Shown here: positions 10,763 through 22,876 of the stretch, one piece after another
How positions within the stretch are numbered: the first letter of the stretch is position 1
Layout: every line of letters begins with the position of its first letter
Source: Strongylocentrotus purpuratus
Lineage: Eukaryota; Echinodermata; Echinoidea; Camarodonta; Strongylocentrotidae
NCBI RefSeq assembly: GCF_000002235.5
Contig: NW_022145594.1
Coordinates: forward strand, 17,834,412 to 17,898,411
Reading direction: 5' to 3'
Length of the DNA stretch: 64,000 nt
Translations under genes and position numbers: made by a program
Notes under the pieces: generated by a model
Database searches by the model: none
The model's input: only the letters and a program-made list of their open reading frames with translations
What the model was told of the DNA's origin: nothing

Positions 10763-12057
10763 GGGGGGGCCTGGTGTTAAACAATGCCTTTTACAATACC
10801 TTTACAACATACACCATTGGCTGTCACATGGATTGGTAATCACATTACAGATAATAATTCTACAATTGTGAGGTTTCACCTGTCATCATTTGATACCCGA
10901 AGGAACACTTTTTTAGGGGCTAAATCTAATTTTTTTTCACAAGGCAAAATAACTATATGCCTTCCCCTCTTTGAAGTCTCTCATTATTTTTCCCTCCAGT
11001 GATGGAGGGTCCTTATCCAGTAGGTACATACATAGTAGGCCAGTTCCTTATTCCTACCCCCCCCCCCCCCCCCCCCGTCCTCCCCTATCCATCCATTGTC
11101 CAGTTCCTCTCAGTCTTAACCTCGGATGGCTGAAAAGCTACCCCCAGCGTCAAGGCAGCCGGCAGAGAACACCCATGAAATAATGACTCCTCGGTTTACA
11201 AGCTTGAGTCTCCTCCTTGTAGAAAGTCACGTAGCACTTCTGTTGTCCATTGTGAAATGAGCTCGAGCTAGTAACATCTACGTCATCTTCTAATTCATTG
11301 GTCATCGTGTTCGATGATGCTGCAACTGATAAATAAAAGGAGAAAGGCAATCAAATTTAAGTTTGTGACCACAAGAATAATTGTAACAAAAGAATCCTTA
11401 TCACTTCTTTAACACAAGTTCATGTAGACCCATGTAGATGCTCAAGTTGAGGTCATCGATATCAGACTATTATATCCAGATCCAGATCGACAAATCTATC
11501 ATTTTCATGGCCTCTTTTTTACTTTTTTTTTACTTTTTTTACATTTAGGGCCTAGACTAATTCATTTGCCATCACCACAGCGTAAATATTCATAATTGAA
11601 TGACACACGCCCTTAAAACTAAAACAACAACAAAAAACCATCACACTGTCGTGTCGGCCATTCTAGTAGATCCTATTCCAATATCAATTATGTATAGTCT
11701 ATAGGATCTAGACCTATTCATATTTCCTGAGACATAAGTCTCATTTTACTGTAAATTTGGTTAACTTCTACACAAGGCAATCAGTCTACTTAAAATGCAC
11801 ACACATTTAAACATACGGGACTAGATCTAGGCCTACATTTACTAAAGTTGGACCCCGGCCCACTCTCATTACGTCGTATTATCAGCTTTATTCGTCATAA
11901 AAATGAATAAACACAAACTTTGGTTTCTTACCGTACAAATGATACTGGAGTGAAAGAAAATCACTGCAGAATAGCGGATTATGTACAAGATTAAGATGTT
12001 GCTTCGATAAGAATCCCGTTGTTTGCAACAGGACAGCTGATCACGGTGAAGGCACGT

Positions 12058-12450
12058 ATTCTCGACGGCTTTTTTTTTTTTTATTCTCGACTGCTTTTTT
12101 TTTTTTTATTCTCGACTGCTTTTTTTTTTTTTTCTCGACTGCTTTTTTTTTTTTCTCGACTGCTTTTTTTTTTTCTCGACTGCTTTTTTTTTTTTCTCGA
12201 CTGCTTTTTTTTTTTTTCTCGACTGCTTTTTTTTTTTTTTCTCGACTGTTTTTTTTTTTCTCGACTGCTTTTTTTTTTTTTTTCTCGACTGCTTTTTTTT
12301 TTTCTCGACTGCTTTTTTTTTTTTTCTCGACTGTTTTTTTGTAAACTCGACTGCTTTTTTGTAAACTCGACTGCTTTTTTTTTTCTCGACTGCTTTTTTG
12401 GAAACTCGATTGCTTTCTTGTAAACTCGACTGCTTTTTTTGTAACCTCGA
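12058..12450. repeat. Outer-domain tandem repeat, right arm
   Basis: Reverse-complement counterpart of 6862-7285: units CTCGACTGCTTTTTTTTTT, with the TTTAC-type units again on the outer side. Unit number and tract lengths differ from the left arm, so the arms are not being kept identical. Confidence 0.88.
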
Positions 12451-12580
12451 CCAATTATGACGGCTGTGGCGTGCCATAATAACTTTAACATTTTCTGAGT
12501 CGGTACTTTAACATTTTCTGAGTCGGTACTAGGCGGGGCGGCTTTGGCCACCGGGCCGTCTCGCCGTGGATCGCTTCAAT

Positions 12581-14178
12581 AAATGTTAAAGTCAAGTTAC
12601 ATCAAGAACCAACAATTTGTCACGGAGTGGTCTTGTACGACTTAAGTGAGAATATTCCTTTTCATTATAGAATTATCAATACTGCCATGCACAGAGGATC
12701 AAGTAAAACCTATACATGCAGTTTTGGAAGGTAATTAGTCGATTTTTTTTATTAAAAAAATAAAATTCCAGAGTACCATAATATGATGGAGATACTTTTT
12801 TCATATTTATGGATATTATACTGACGCCATTCAACATTAGTTATCAATGCAACTTGATAGCCCAACGATCGAACATAGTTTGTGAGGAAAACCACAACGC
12901 CTACGGCTACGCATGTGGAAATCCCCAGTTTTCTTGAAATACATGCAAGTTGTCTGAAATAATTATGACGAGCAAGGTTCCCAGGTCATTGATAACGTGT
13001 TCGATAATTTGACAACAATAGGTATTACCAGGGAGATGTGAGTTCTTACAGCTATCACCTACCACTTATAACTGTATAATGTCAGCTATTTATGTTAGTC
13101 GTGATTGGGTAGACCCTATTGTGCCTTGACTAAACTTTACCAAATACATGTAATATGAAAAAAGTTCTCATTTAATAAACTGGATTTGAACTGTATGTCA
13201 AGCATATATACACTCTGTCTGTTGTTTGAAACTATTAACGAATATACATTTGCTTTTTTGTTCTTCAAATTTTATTCCATTTCGTATCAATTGTTTCCAC
13301 TAAAAAGAACATGATAGTGGACAAAATATAATTATCCTTTAGTCATCCGTTTCAATCTCTTCTCTTATTTCTCTTCTTTTCTTTGATCATAATTATCCTT
13401 GATTATTTATTGTAAATCGCCATTGATATGTATATGTTATGCTTTTGAATGTATCTTTTGTCAATTCAATTTGTTTCAGTCTCTGGCTGCTATTTGAATG
13501 TTTTTTAATCAATAAACCACATCAAATCAAATCAAATCAAAACTTGAGTTTACAAACCTTGAGGGGTCTATGTATGTACATCAGTTTTTAACAGATAGAT
13601 ATTCAAGTACAGCGTATTGGTATTGGTAACTAATCTTATTAAATTTTATTTAACAAATGCTTGAAGATATATTTAGGAAGGGCTCAACTACAATGCAAGT
13701 TGTTTCTAAGTAAAATTTAAAGTAATTTTGGAAATTCAAAGTGAAAGCTCGTGCTATACTCGTCCCCAAGCTTTTTTTTCCTTTTTCTTTTTTCTATGTA
13801 AATGTATTGGGGGGAAATGTATCTGTAAGTGTCCCCAGTGTCAATATAATCACACCATAAACAAGTACATGTATTCTTTTTCTTTTTCTTCAATAGTCAC
13901 GTTGACATGTATTTGCAATTACAAAGAATGTTCAGTATCTATTGCATTTATGAGATGGGATTCCTCACTCGCGTCACACAAGATCTTTCACGTTCTCATA
14001 AATCAAAATTAGCAAAATGTGATATATTTCATGGGGATCCTTCTTTGATGAGATGAAACAAAATAGAGTTTATTTTGTTTTTCCATATTTTAATGGAGAG
14101 CTCACATAATTTGTGTATTTGCATGGACATATGCAACTAGAAAATTCATTTATGTTAACTTTTATTGTTTGAGATTAA
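12581..14178. other. Gene-free stretch with a LINE-type 3' tail
   Basis: No gene seen. About 13290-13545 ends in AATAAACCAC followed by a short ATCAA tandem tail, as truncated LINE copies often do; a similar pentamer tail lies inverted at 63221-63250. About 12890-12945 is an inverted match to 25035-25090 (small dispersed repeat). Confidence 0.4.
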
Positions 14179-14529
14179 ATAGAAGGTTGAGTTCTGGGGA
14201 GAGGTGGAAAATAATTTCTGAGCGTTTTCATTGTTATTATGCAAGTGTGGAAGAACATCAGTGAAAAAAAAATGTTCCCTGAATAGCATGGTTCTTCAAA
14301 TGCCTTCATATTCTAAATATGACATGTAACAGCTTTAAAAAATGAGGACCAAATTTTTATGCCACATGTTTGTGTAGCCCCAGACTGGGCCAAATTTCTT
14401 ATCATTTTGATGATTCCAGAACCTTGCAATACACACCAATACTTATACGCTAGATGATCAACTTTTTCTGATCGGTTCCACACTATTTCTTTCATGATGC
14501 AATCGCATGACCAGAACTCAACTTTATCT
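14179..14529 (+). mobile_element. TTAA-flanked MITE, family A (uninterrupted copy)
   Basis: 351 bp between TTAA at 14175-14178 and 14530-14533. The ends are inverted repeats sharing GTTGAGTTCTGG. The copy at 28490-29244 carries a second MITE inside, so this copy shows the empty site (TGTAACAGCTTTAAAAAATG). A truncated inverted copy is at 50991-51108. TTAA duplication is the mark of piggyBac-type transposition. No coding capacity. Confidence 0.75.
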
Positions 14530-14533
14530 TTAA

Positions 14534-16221
14534 TAAAATATTGAAAATAATTTCTAAATAAGGTTTAGTTCCTTATTTTTTTTACTTATTATTGACCACA
14601 TACATGTACTAATTTTCCCCATATAAAAAATAATAATCTTGTATGCGAAAAGAACGTCGACATTTCCTATACGATCCCTTAACAACATGAAGACTGAGTT
14701 TTTCTCACCTGAAAGCAAATTTAACAGGCATGGAATGTGTTAAATTAATATTCATGTTTTTATAATAGTTAATGTTCTGGGTTCACTATTTGTACAAGCA
14801 GGAAAAATGAATTACATATCTATACCATCAATTTTATGTCACGGTAGAGTCAAATATATGACTGTAAATTACACGTTTTCGTAATTTGATTTGTATAACA
14901 TCGTTAACTGAATAAATGTCAACAGATTTTATTTGTACGAAAATACGAAAAATTAAACAATAAATGATTTTGTTGTATTTGTACATTCACATAGGTCCAT
15001 ATATTTGTTTAAAAGCACATTTATAGAGTATGTCCCTTCAGTAGCTAAAAAAAATTAAAAAATCATGACTTAAAAATGTACATCATGCTAAAATACCTGT
15101 ATCCAACCTACAATGTACATCAGCACATGTTCAATAGTTCGAAAGGACAAGGACGAGCCTTTGCCGACGCATCAATATTAGAATAAGAGTACACTGTACA
15201 TGTATGTGTTTAAAGGTCATATATCATGCATTGTCATATAATTTCTTTGTTGTACATTCAATATATTTGTAGTTGGCCTATTTATTATTATATCATACAT
15301 CAAAATTGTATTGGTGTTTCATTGGATGAGAGCTCGTCACGTGACCAGGAATATTTAAACTATTTTAAGGTTGCTCTGAAAAAGTACTATATGAGATTAT
15401 TATTTGGGAGTAGAAATACTATTTCAGAGTTGGAAAGAAAATGTGATATTTTTTTTTTAATCGTTTTTTTTTTCTTCAAAAATCTTAATTTGATGAAAAC
15501 AAAATATTTTAATTTTGGGGGGATAAAATCGACAATTTTTTAATTCTAATTTCCTTGAAAATCTCGTATTCAACAAGTATATTCATTCCACAAAATAACA
15601 AGGATACCTATTACAATATGTTTTGATGAGTTTTATGCTCTATTTTCCCAATTTTTCAAAAACTATACCTTTTGTTTTTATTATTAACAAGACGATTGCT
15701 TATGAATGTTTTTATAAACTGAAACTAATAATTTGAATTTGAGTGTAAGTGCTATGAAATCTATTAATAAGGAATTTATTTTATAATAAGCTATAAATGA
15801 ATCCTGAAATATATGGAGAAGTCCACGCTACCATTACTTCCTGAGATCAAAATGAACATATTTTTGTATAGAGATTTGGGAAACTGTATATAAAGATGTG
15901 ACATTAGCTTGGTCATATTTCACACACTCATATACATATTCCTTGCGACATCTTAATTCCACAGATTATAAACGAATTAGAAAACATGGAACTGTTGCAA
16001 TCATTGTTTGTTAACGGTTTAGTTCCTCTCGTATATCCTTCTCCCCTCTTTTTGATGCCACTGCTTTCCTTTTCTGAAGTTCCATGTAGATTTCACAAAT
16101 GCATACAGTCAATCTTATTTTTGTCCTGTAAATGATTATTGAAATAAGCAGTGACTCCCACTCGATCTTCCCACTCATACCCTTGATTAAATTTCCCAAC
16201 ATCTTTCTAACATTCTTGTCT
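14534..16221. other. AT-rich gene-free stretch
   Basis: No supported gene, RNA or structured repeat was seen. Open frames up to 105 codons here have unbiased composition and no recognisable motif. Confidence 0.5.
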
Positions 16222-17994
16222 AAAGGCCCGGTCACACCCAGGGGACGCATGGGGGACGCACGGCCCGCGCATTGAAGATTTCAATTTTGGTCAGTGCGTT
16301 GTCGTGCGTTAGGTGTGCGTCATCCTTCGTTACTCGTTCGTCGAGTGCGCTGGACCAACGCTGGACCAACGCTATGCATTCGTCGTCATTCGCTTAATGC
16401 GTCGGGATTTCTTGAGCATGTTAAAAAAAAAGGACGCCAGACATACGCGGAGCCCTTTGTTTGTTTTATTTCCGAAAATCATCATAAAAAACAACACAAT
16501 ATAACAAAATCAAAGACTTATATACAATGATAGAACGATAAAACGGTTTGATAGTCCATTTAACCTAATGGCTCTGTTCTTCCATGGGGTCCACGCCCTG
16601 TATACGCGCAGCGCGCTAGCAACACGCTATGTATTCGGTGTCAGCTCGCTAGCTTCTCCCAAATCCTGACAAAAATCGGGCTAACGACTTTTTTTCCGAT
16701 TTTCAATGCGCCGACCGTGCGTCGTCTGTGTGACCGGGCCATGATGCCCGGTCATGATTTGGGAGAAGCTAGTGAGCTGACACCGAATGGCGTCCTTTTG
16801 GCGTGTACATTCATGCGTCAAACTTCTCGCACAATCTTGAGCATGCTAAAAAAATCCCGACGCACACATCACATGACGACGAATGCATAGCGTTGGTCCG
16901 GCGTTGGTCCATTGCGCTCGACGAACGAGTAACGTATGATGACGCACACCTAGCAAACGACCACGCACTGGCCAAAATTACAAATTTCTAATGCGCTGGT
17001 TGTGCGTCCCCCATGCGTCCCCTATGTGTGACCGGGGGGGGGGGGGTTCTAAAAGCTGTTCGTAAAGTTACGCAACTTTACGAATGACTTAAATATGAAA
17101 AGCCAAATGGGATGATTAATCATTTTTAACTGCATCGACTAAAGTTGAACTGTGCAGATGTAGAGTAACATTCTTATTATAACAAACATTTTGATGCAAA
17201 GTATATTTTTTGCCCTAATTTATGCCTGGATTACATTTTGTCCCGGGCGCCGTACGATAAATTAGTCTACGATTTGTCGTAGACATCGTAGGAGGCTACG
17301 ATGTTTGTGTTTACATTTATTGGATTGGCCCTCGGGGGCAGGCCGGGGCAAATCGTTACAGAGACTGCTCGGAGATTGTACGGAAATCTTGCAATTTGAA
17401 TGCAGTAGCCGTGCAGTCTCCGCAGCCTCCGCATGGACATCGTACGAAGCCCGTACAGCTTCTGTGCAAAGGTTGCGAGGAGAAGGCGCGGTGACCGTAA
17501 AGCCGCCGTACCCTCGAAAAATCGTACGTTTGCTGCACAATCAGTGCGAGGCCTCCGGGCAATGCCCGTGCGGGGATTGTGCAATGCCACCTACGACATG
17601 CATAACTTCTCGCGAAACAAAATCGTAAAGGCTGCGGAGCCCGTGAATCCGTACGAAAATCTCACGGCCGCCTCCTGCCTCCGCACAGAGGCCGCACGGA
17701 AAAGGGGATACGGGCAGGATACGGGGTCTGTAGACTAATCGCAGGCCAAATGTAATCCACATAAATTGAGGTTATTGAAAATATAGTCACACTTTGTTAA
17801 AACATCAGGAAAAACTTTGGGCATCCTATCTGGCACTTCATATTCAAGTCGTTCATAAAGTCATGCGTAACTTTACGAACAGCTTTATGAAATACCCCCC
17901 TCCCACCCCCCCCCCCCCGGTTCTTCACGACTTTTTCCGATTTTCAATGCGTCGGCCGTGCGGCGTCTATGTGTGACCGGGCCTTTACAGCAGT
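16222..17994. mobile_element. Nested palindromic element, GGCCCGGTCACAC termini
   Basis: The outer ends read TAAAGGCCCGGTCACAC and GTGTGACCGGGCCTTTA. Within it, 16225-16440 and 16780-17035 are inverted copies of one segment (words such as GCGTTGGTCC and GACGAACGAGTAACG). Additional copies of the end sequence lie at 16728-16740 and near the 17035 G-run. A second inverted pair (GCTGTTCGTAAAGTTACGCA, about 17050-17100 and 17840-17890) encloses a third palindromic element (17215-17770). No protein is encoded; DNA transposon family not determined. Confidence 0.65.
17215..17770. mobile_element. GC-rich inverted-repeat element, innermost of the nest
   Basis: Ends share AATTTATG and GGATTACATTT with ATTAGTCTAC just inside, in inverted orientation. 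The interior is much more GC- and CpG-rich than its surroundings, with repeated CCGTACG/CGTACGA words. Open frames here have no family resemblance. Confidence 0.55.
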
Positions 17995-18469
17995 TGGCTT
18001 GACAGAGCTGCCTTCAAATTTGTTTTCATCATAGTACCCGATTTGCTTAATTGTAAGAATTGTTGTGTGGACTTCACCATACATGTTAACAATCTAAAAT
18101 CATCATCATTCACGTGAAATAGACCTCTAAATATTAATCCAAATGTTTGTATAATTAAGTAAAGAAGCGGATGCTACGCCATCTTGCTTCCAGGATGACA
18201 ATAAATTGGCATATTCTTGTGCAGTTTCAGATTTTGGGGTATTGTATTTTTTTACGAGTTTTGATGGTACGTAGCCACTGACATATCTTAGGACTTTTTT
18301 TTTTAAAATCATGGTTCGTTAGGTTTACTTGTGGGGTAGCTTTGTCCCCTATACCTTCTTCCTCTAGTTCCTATTTCAAAATCAATAATACAATTCTGAG
18401 AATGTGTTGTTGTAACAAATGTTTAATATTTATACATCTAACATTACAATGTGCAAGGAAATTGTCCCA

Positions 18470-18920
18470 CTTAAGCTATGGTCACAGCCCCAAATTAAGG
18501 TCAAAAATCGAAGCCGCAAGGTCGATTTTTGACCTAAATCGCTCGACGGCGAACGCTCGATTAGGTCGGTGCTATGGCGGCCAGCGCTCGGCCGATCTGA
18601 TGCACCGCCGATCACCGGCTGGTCGCCGGGCAATATCTTGTAAATCAGCCGGTGCCGGTGGGAGACCGCACGGTGATCGGTGGGTCATCAGTGGGTCACT
18701 GCCAGGACGCCGCGCGGAAAAGCTTCCCGATTTCGCCCAGTTTTTACCTAAAATCGACCGGCGACCAACGGTAAATCGACAGGGCACCACCCAGGCATCG
18801 CTGGGCCTCTACAGCCTGCTCGACTTTTCAGAAAATCGTTGGGCGATGCCTAAATTCCAGCGGCGACCGAGCAGGCTACGAATCGGTCGGTCGTCGCTCT
18901 GAGTTGCGACCATACCTTTA
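18470..18920. mobile_element. GC-rich MITE with TATGGTC(A/G)CA ends
   Basis: Left end TTAAGCTATGGTCACAG and right end GCGACCATACCTTTA are imperfect inverted repeats. The interior is CpG-rich and rich in CGGTCGG/CGATTTT words. The 186-codon plus-strand frame over it is composition-driven and matches no family I know. Confidence 0.5.
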
Positions 18921-19639
18921 CTAGATACATTTTTACTAATTCACTAGAACACCTCAACATCTCGTGCACACTCGATGGTCCTACTGGCAACCTATTACCT
19001 GCCGTGACAACGTCCCATAACTTGGAGATTAGTTCTTACAAAAGTTTCAAACAAAGGTAGAGTAAAATGTTTCGTTATAGAATTTCGGAATTTGATGACT
19101 GAAATATTTCCTGGCCATAGCCATGCTATGTCTAGAAATTCTTACATATGGTTCTCCATATCTGCAATGATTTCTAGAACCCGATGTACCTTCCCTTCCA
19201 TGACTGCTTCTTTTGCAATAGATGATGCTGGTCTGCCAAAGAAGAAAGGAATAAAAGAAAAAGTCAAAACCCAAAATGCCCCATCAAAATCACAAGTTTA
19301 CATACATTATCAAGCCTGTTATTGGTTCTTTGAGCTACTTCTTAGCATAACTGTACGTTTGGAATTTACATACATCCTGTACTCAATATACTTCATGAAG
19401 ACTGAACACGATCATAATGAAAATTGAGAAATGACTTCGATTTAGTAAAACAAAGTTGAAACTTTACAAGAAAAATATGATGTTAACATTAACATTGTTA
19501 TTTCAAATGATGTTAAAATTGCCCAGACTTTGAAAATAAAGGGAATAATATATGTTAACTTTAAATTGAATACGAGCTGCCCTATATAATAACTGTTAGA
19601 ATCGTTTTCATCTTGAAATCAATTTACCTTTATTCCATT
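18921..19639. other. Gene-free stretch
   Basis: AT-rich sequence with no supported feature. Confidence 0.45.
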
Positions 19640-19907
19640 TTTTCTCGTTGATGGTTTATCGTTGGTTGCGGAGGTTTCCGAAGGCTTGCCAGACTTCATC
19701 AAAGGTTCTAACGGCCCCGTGCCAATACGGGGTGACAGTGATTAATGACGGAGTGAGGTTCTGCACCTGTCGCGGTTTCCTCCCTAGCGCGAAATTCGGT
19801 CAAGGCGAAGGATTGTCGGCGGGCACAATAATTCAAAGGGTTTATTTTGTTCAATGTCAATTTGTGGTATGGTCAATGAGTTCAGCTGGTTCCCGTTTGT
19901 TAAATAG

Positions 19908-20290
19908 TTAGAAAATCAACCAAATATTTAGGCAAATGTACCCTTCTGCCAGGGCAGGTTCGAGTTTAAGGTTCCTGGGGCAGGATGAACCTTTGTGGCG
20001 TCGATGGATCGATCGTCGATGGGCGAGGCGTTGGCGGATGAAGTCGACACTGAAGTCGATATCGATGCCGTCGGGGTTGTGCGGGGTCGTGTATTTAGCG
20101 GGGTCGAAATAAGCTACTTTCAAGCAAACGATACTGATAGTGTCGATCCGGCCTTTGATGTCGAGCGTAAAGTTTTTATCCGACCTAGCGATGAACGCAA
20201 ACGGTACCCCCATGAGGCAGTTCAAGCAGGCGGCGGACCGCATCACGACGAACCAAATCATGGGTACAAGACACGAGGTCGGGCGGGATG
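19908..20290 (-). pseudogene. Gypsy integrase C-terminal remnant
   Basis: Contains RSDKNFTLDIKGRIDTIS followed by a CLKVAYFD-like end. This is the beta-rich C-terminal part of Ty3/Gypsy integrases, which usually reads FxL...G..DTVS.DRLKPA. It follows the tandem integrase array and ends about 20 codons after a basic RHRRHK-like tract. Frame breaks separate it from the upstream array. Confidence 0.7.
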
Positions 20291-20312
20291 CGAGAAGTTG
20301 AATGTCGCGGTC

Positions 20313-21868
20313 ATGGTTAGGCGAATGGTCGATGTCTGCTTTTAATTGTTGTGCGTATAGAAGGTAGAACCATGGGCAGCGTTTCAGTCCAGTTAGCGTG
20401 GTCGCGTGCCATGAGGGATGCCTTCAGCTGGCGATGAAAACGCTCGACAAGACCGTTAGCACGAGGATGGTACGCGGTCGTTCTGATGTGTTTCGTGCCG
20501 TAGACTAGTTGGGCGGGCGAATGGTCGATGTCTGATTTAATTGTTGTGCGTATAGAAAGTAGAACCATTGGGCACCGTTTCAGTCCAGTAGGCGTGGTCG
20601 CGTTCCATGAGCGATGCCTTGAGCTGGTGATGAAAACGCTCGACAAAACCGTTACCACACGGATGGTACGCAGTCGTTCTGATGTGTTTCGTGCCGTAGA
20701 CTAGTTGGGCGGGCGAATGGTTGATGTCTGCTTTAATTATTTTGCGTACAGAAAGTAGAACCATGGGCAGCGTTTCAGTCTAGTAAGCGTATTCACGTTC
20801 TATGAGGGATGCCGTCAGCTGGTGATGAAAACGCTCGACAGGACCATTAGCACTCGGATGGTACGCAGTCGTTCTGATGTGTTTCGTGCCGTAGACTAGT
20901 TGGGCGGGCGAATGGTCGATGTCTGATTTAATTGTTGTGCGTATAGAAAGTAGAACCATTGGGCACCGTTTCAGTCCAGTAGGCGTGGTCACGTTCCATG
21001 AGCGATGCCTTGAGCTGGCGATGAAAACGCTCGACAAGATCGTTAGCACGAGGATGGTACGCGGTCGTTCTGATGTGTTTCGTGCCGTAGACAAGTTGGG
21101 CGGGCAAATGGTCGATGTCTGATTTAATTGTTGTGCGTATAGAAAGTAGAACCATGGGCAGCGTTTCAGTCCAGTAGGCGTGGTCGAGCTCAAAGAGGTA
21201 TGCCGTCAGCTGGTAATGAAAACGCTCGACAAGACCATTAGCACTCGGATGGTACGCAGTCGTTCTGATGTGTTTCGTGCCGTAGACAAGTTGGGCGGGC
21301 AAATGGTCGATGTCTGATTTAATTGTTGTGCGTATAGAAGGTAGAACCATGGGCAGCATTTCAGTCCAGTTAGCGTGGTCGCGTGCCATGAGGGATGCCT
21401 TCAGCTGGCGATGAAAACGCTCGACAAGACCGTTAGCACGAGGATGGTACGCGGTCGTTCTGATGTGTTTCGTGCCGTAGACTAGTTGGGCGGGCGAATG
21501 GTCGATGTCTGATTTAATTGTTGTGCGTATAGAAAGTAGAGCCATTGAGCACCGTTTCAGTCCAGTAGGCGTGGTCTCGTTTCATGAGCGATGCCTTGAG
21601 CTGGCGATGAAAACGCTCGACAAGACCGTTTGCTCGAGGATGGTACGCGGTCGTTCTGATGTGTTTCGTGCCGTAGACTAGTTGGTCGGGCGAATGGTCG
21701 ATGTCTGCTTTTAATTGTTGTGCGTATAGAAAGTAGAACCATGTGCAGCGTTCCAGTCCAGTAAGCGTGGTCGCGCTCAAAGAGGTATGCCGTCAGCTGG
21801 TAATGATATCGCTCGACAAGACCATTAGCACTCGGATGGTACGCAGTCGTTCTGATGTGTTTCGTGCC
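20313..21868 (-). repeat. Tandem array of eight integrase-core segments (195/196 bp)
   Basis: The word TTTCGTGCC recurs at 20491, 20687, 20882, 21078, 21273, 21468, 21664 and 21860, giving spacings of 196, 195, 196, 195, 195, 196 and 196. Each unit encodes (minus) [18 protein letters not shown], a variable stretch, IRTTIKSDIDH and AQLVYGT, the last part of a Gypsy integrase core. Units of 195 bp stay in frame (205 codons open at 20928-21545), while 196-bp units shift frame. At each junction the end (VYGT) is joined to the start (GTKH) at the shared GGCACGAA. Units fall into two types (QLKASLM and QLTAYLF). Confidence 0.9.
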
Positions 21869-22040
21869 AAGGAGCCGAGTGAGCGCGGTGAACAGAGCGG
21901 ATTTGAACTGCCTACTCCGATCAGTCGTCACCATTGCCGGCGTTCCAAAGTTCAATGTCTAGCTCGTAACGGCAGCCTTGGCGACGGTGTCGGCGTTTAT
22001 GTTAGAGATAGGAACGGCCATGGGCAATCGCTTTAATCGA
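21869..22040 (-). pseudogene. Gypsy integrase core, upstream part
   Basis: Encodes [17 protein letters not shown] then [14 protein letters not shown], the normal sequence that precedes TTAYHP in Ty3/Gypsy integrases. TTDR carries the second catalytic Asp. This is the only unit with the natural upstream context and so is the likely founder of the array. Just upstream a KRLPMAVPI stretch joins the deleted protease/RT region. Confidence 0.75.
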
Positions 22041-22059
22041 TCGACTTATGTAAGGAACC

Positions 22060-22500
22060 GCTCGATGTCGGAGGTGTATTGGGGGTTATTAGAAAATCGG
22101 CTCCTATAATGGGGAAAGGGACGTCGGCGATGATGAACACCCATGGAGAAGAACCCCGCAGTCATGTTGAGCTTTAGTCTGTGCGGATGGGGATCGAATG
22201 AAGAAACAAAGGGACGGTGAGTTGGACGTTGAGTGGTGACGTCCACGTGAAAGCGGTGGTAAAAACTGATGTGTTGGCGCCTGTGTCGACCAGGATATTG
22301 CGTCGTGTGTCTCGGTCGGTCAGATGAGGAGGCGACGAGTTGTCTCTTCCCCCAGCGCTCTGTGTTGCTCCTATTTGCTGGCAGCGCCTTTTCCATGGCT
22401 GTTTGATGGGGCATAGCTGTCGCGAGTACGAGGAGTGCGTGGCTCTTGGCATCGATAGACGTCTGCCCCGTATGTAGTATGGTACCAACACTCCCTAGAG
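22060..22500 (-). pseudogene. Gypsy aspartic protease remnant
   Basis: One frame (22491-22174) contains RNILVDTGANTSVF, the active-site motif of retroviral-type aspartic proteases (DTGA at about 22277-22294). Another frame continues into the linker ending IIGADFL, normally just upstream of RT. The domain is split by frameshifts. Confidence 0.7.
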
Positions 22501-22876
22501 TTTTCGTTTGTCGGTGCAGGACTGCCATTGCGTCTGGTGTCTGGTGTCTGGATGATAACACTGCAACGAAATAGAACGCATGTGAAAAGCCAACCTCTCG
22601 ACCTCCCCCGCGTAAGAGCGACACCTCGTTCGTTGTGGTTGCCGTGGTTGGGGCGGTGAGATGGTGAAGACTGTATGCGGCATGGCCACGTCTATTATTC
22701 TGTCGGCGATCTCGGCTTTCGTATCTGTCTCGATGCAATCGCTAGATAAGGCGAGAGTACGTTGCACGTTAGAAGGAGAAGGCAGTCGTTTGGAGGAAAC
22801 TTTGTTCTATAATCGAGTTCTGCAACACGCGTTCACTCAGTACCTGACTCATTCGTCGTAAAAATTGGCTCGGATT

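Larger units (their letters stand above)
6750..12580. mobile_element. TU-like foldback transposon with 1.7-kb inverted arms
   Basis: 6750-8460 and 10943-12580 are inverted copies beginning ATTGAAGCGATCC... Each arm has an outer domain of roughly 20-bp tandem repeats and an inner domain of single-copy sequence. This is the layout described for sea urchin TU elements (outer repeated and inner unique inverted-repeat domains). The arms have diverged: the repeat number differs, the right arm has a local duplication of about 26 bp (TTTCTGAGTCGGTAC twice) and there are small indels. The middle (8461-10942) holds microsatellites and other nested repeats but no transposase. I found no target duplication at the ends (GTACTACCA versus AAATGTTAA). 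Confidence 0.8.

Noticed and set aside
17262..17738. Overlapping frames of about 90-110 codons on both strands
   Set aside because: All lie in the GC-rich inverted-repeat element and reflect its composition.
18342..18902. 186-codon frame
   Set aside because: Open because of the CpG-rich palindromic MITE interior; no family resemblance.
20928..21545. 205-codon open frame resembling a protein with repeated motifs
   Set aside because: Three in-frame 195-bp units of the integrase array; it has no start, is flanked by frame-shifted units, and is not a functional repeat protein.
22046..22738. 230-codon His/Arg/Thr-rich frame
   Set aside because: An out-of-frame reading of decayed Gypsy protease sequence; the DTGA frame differs.
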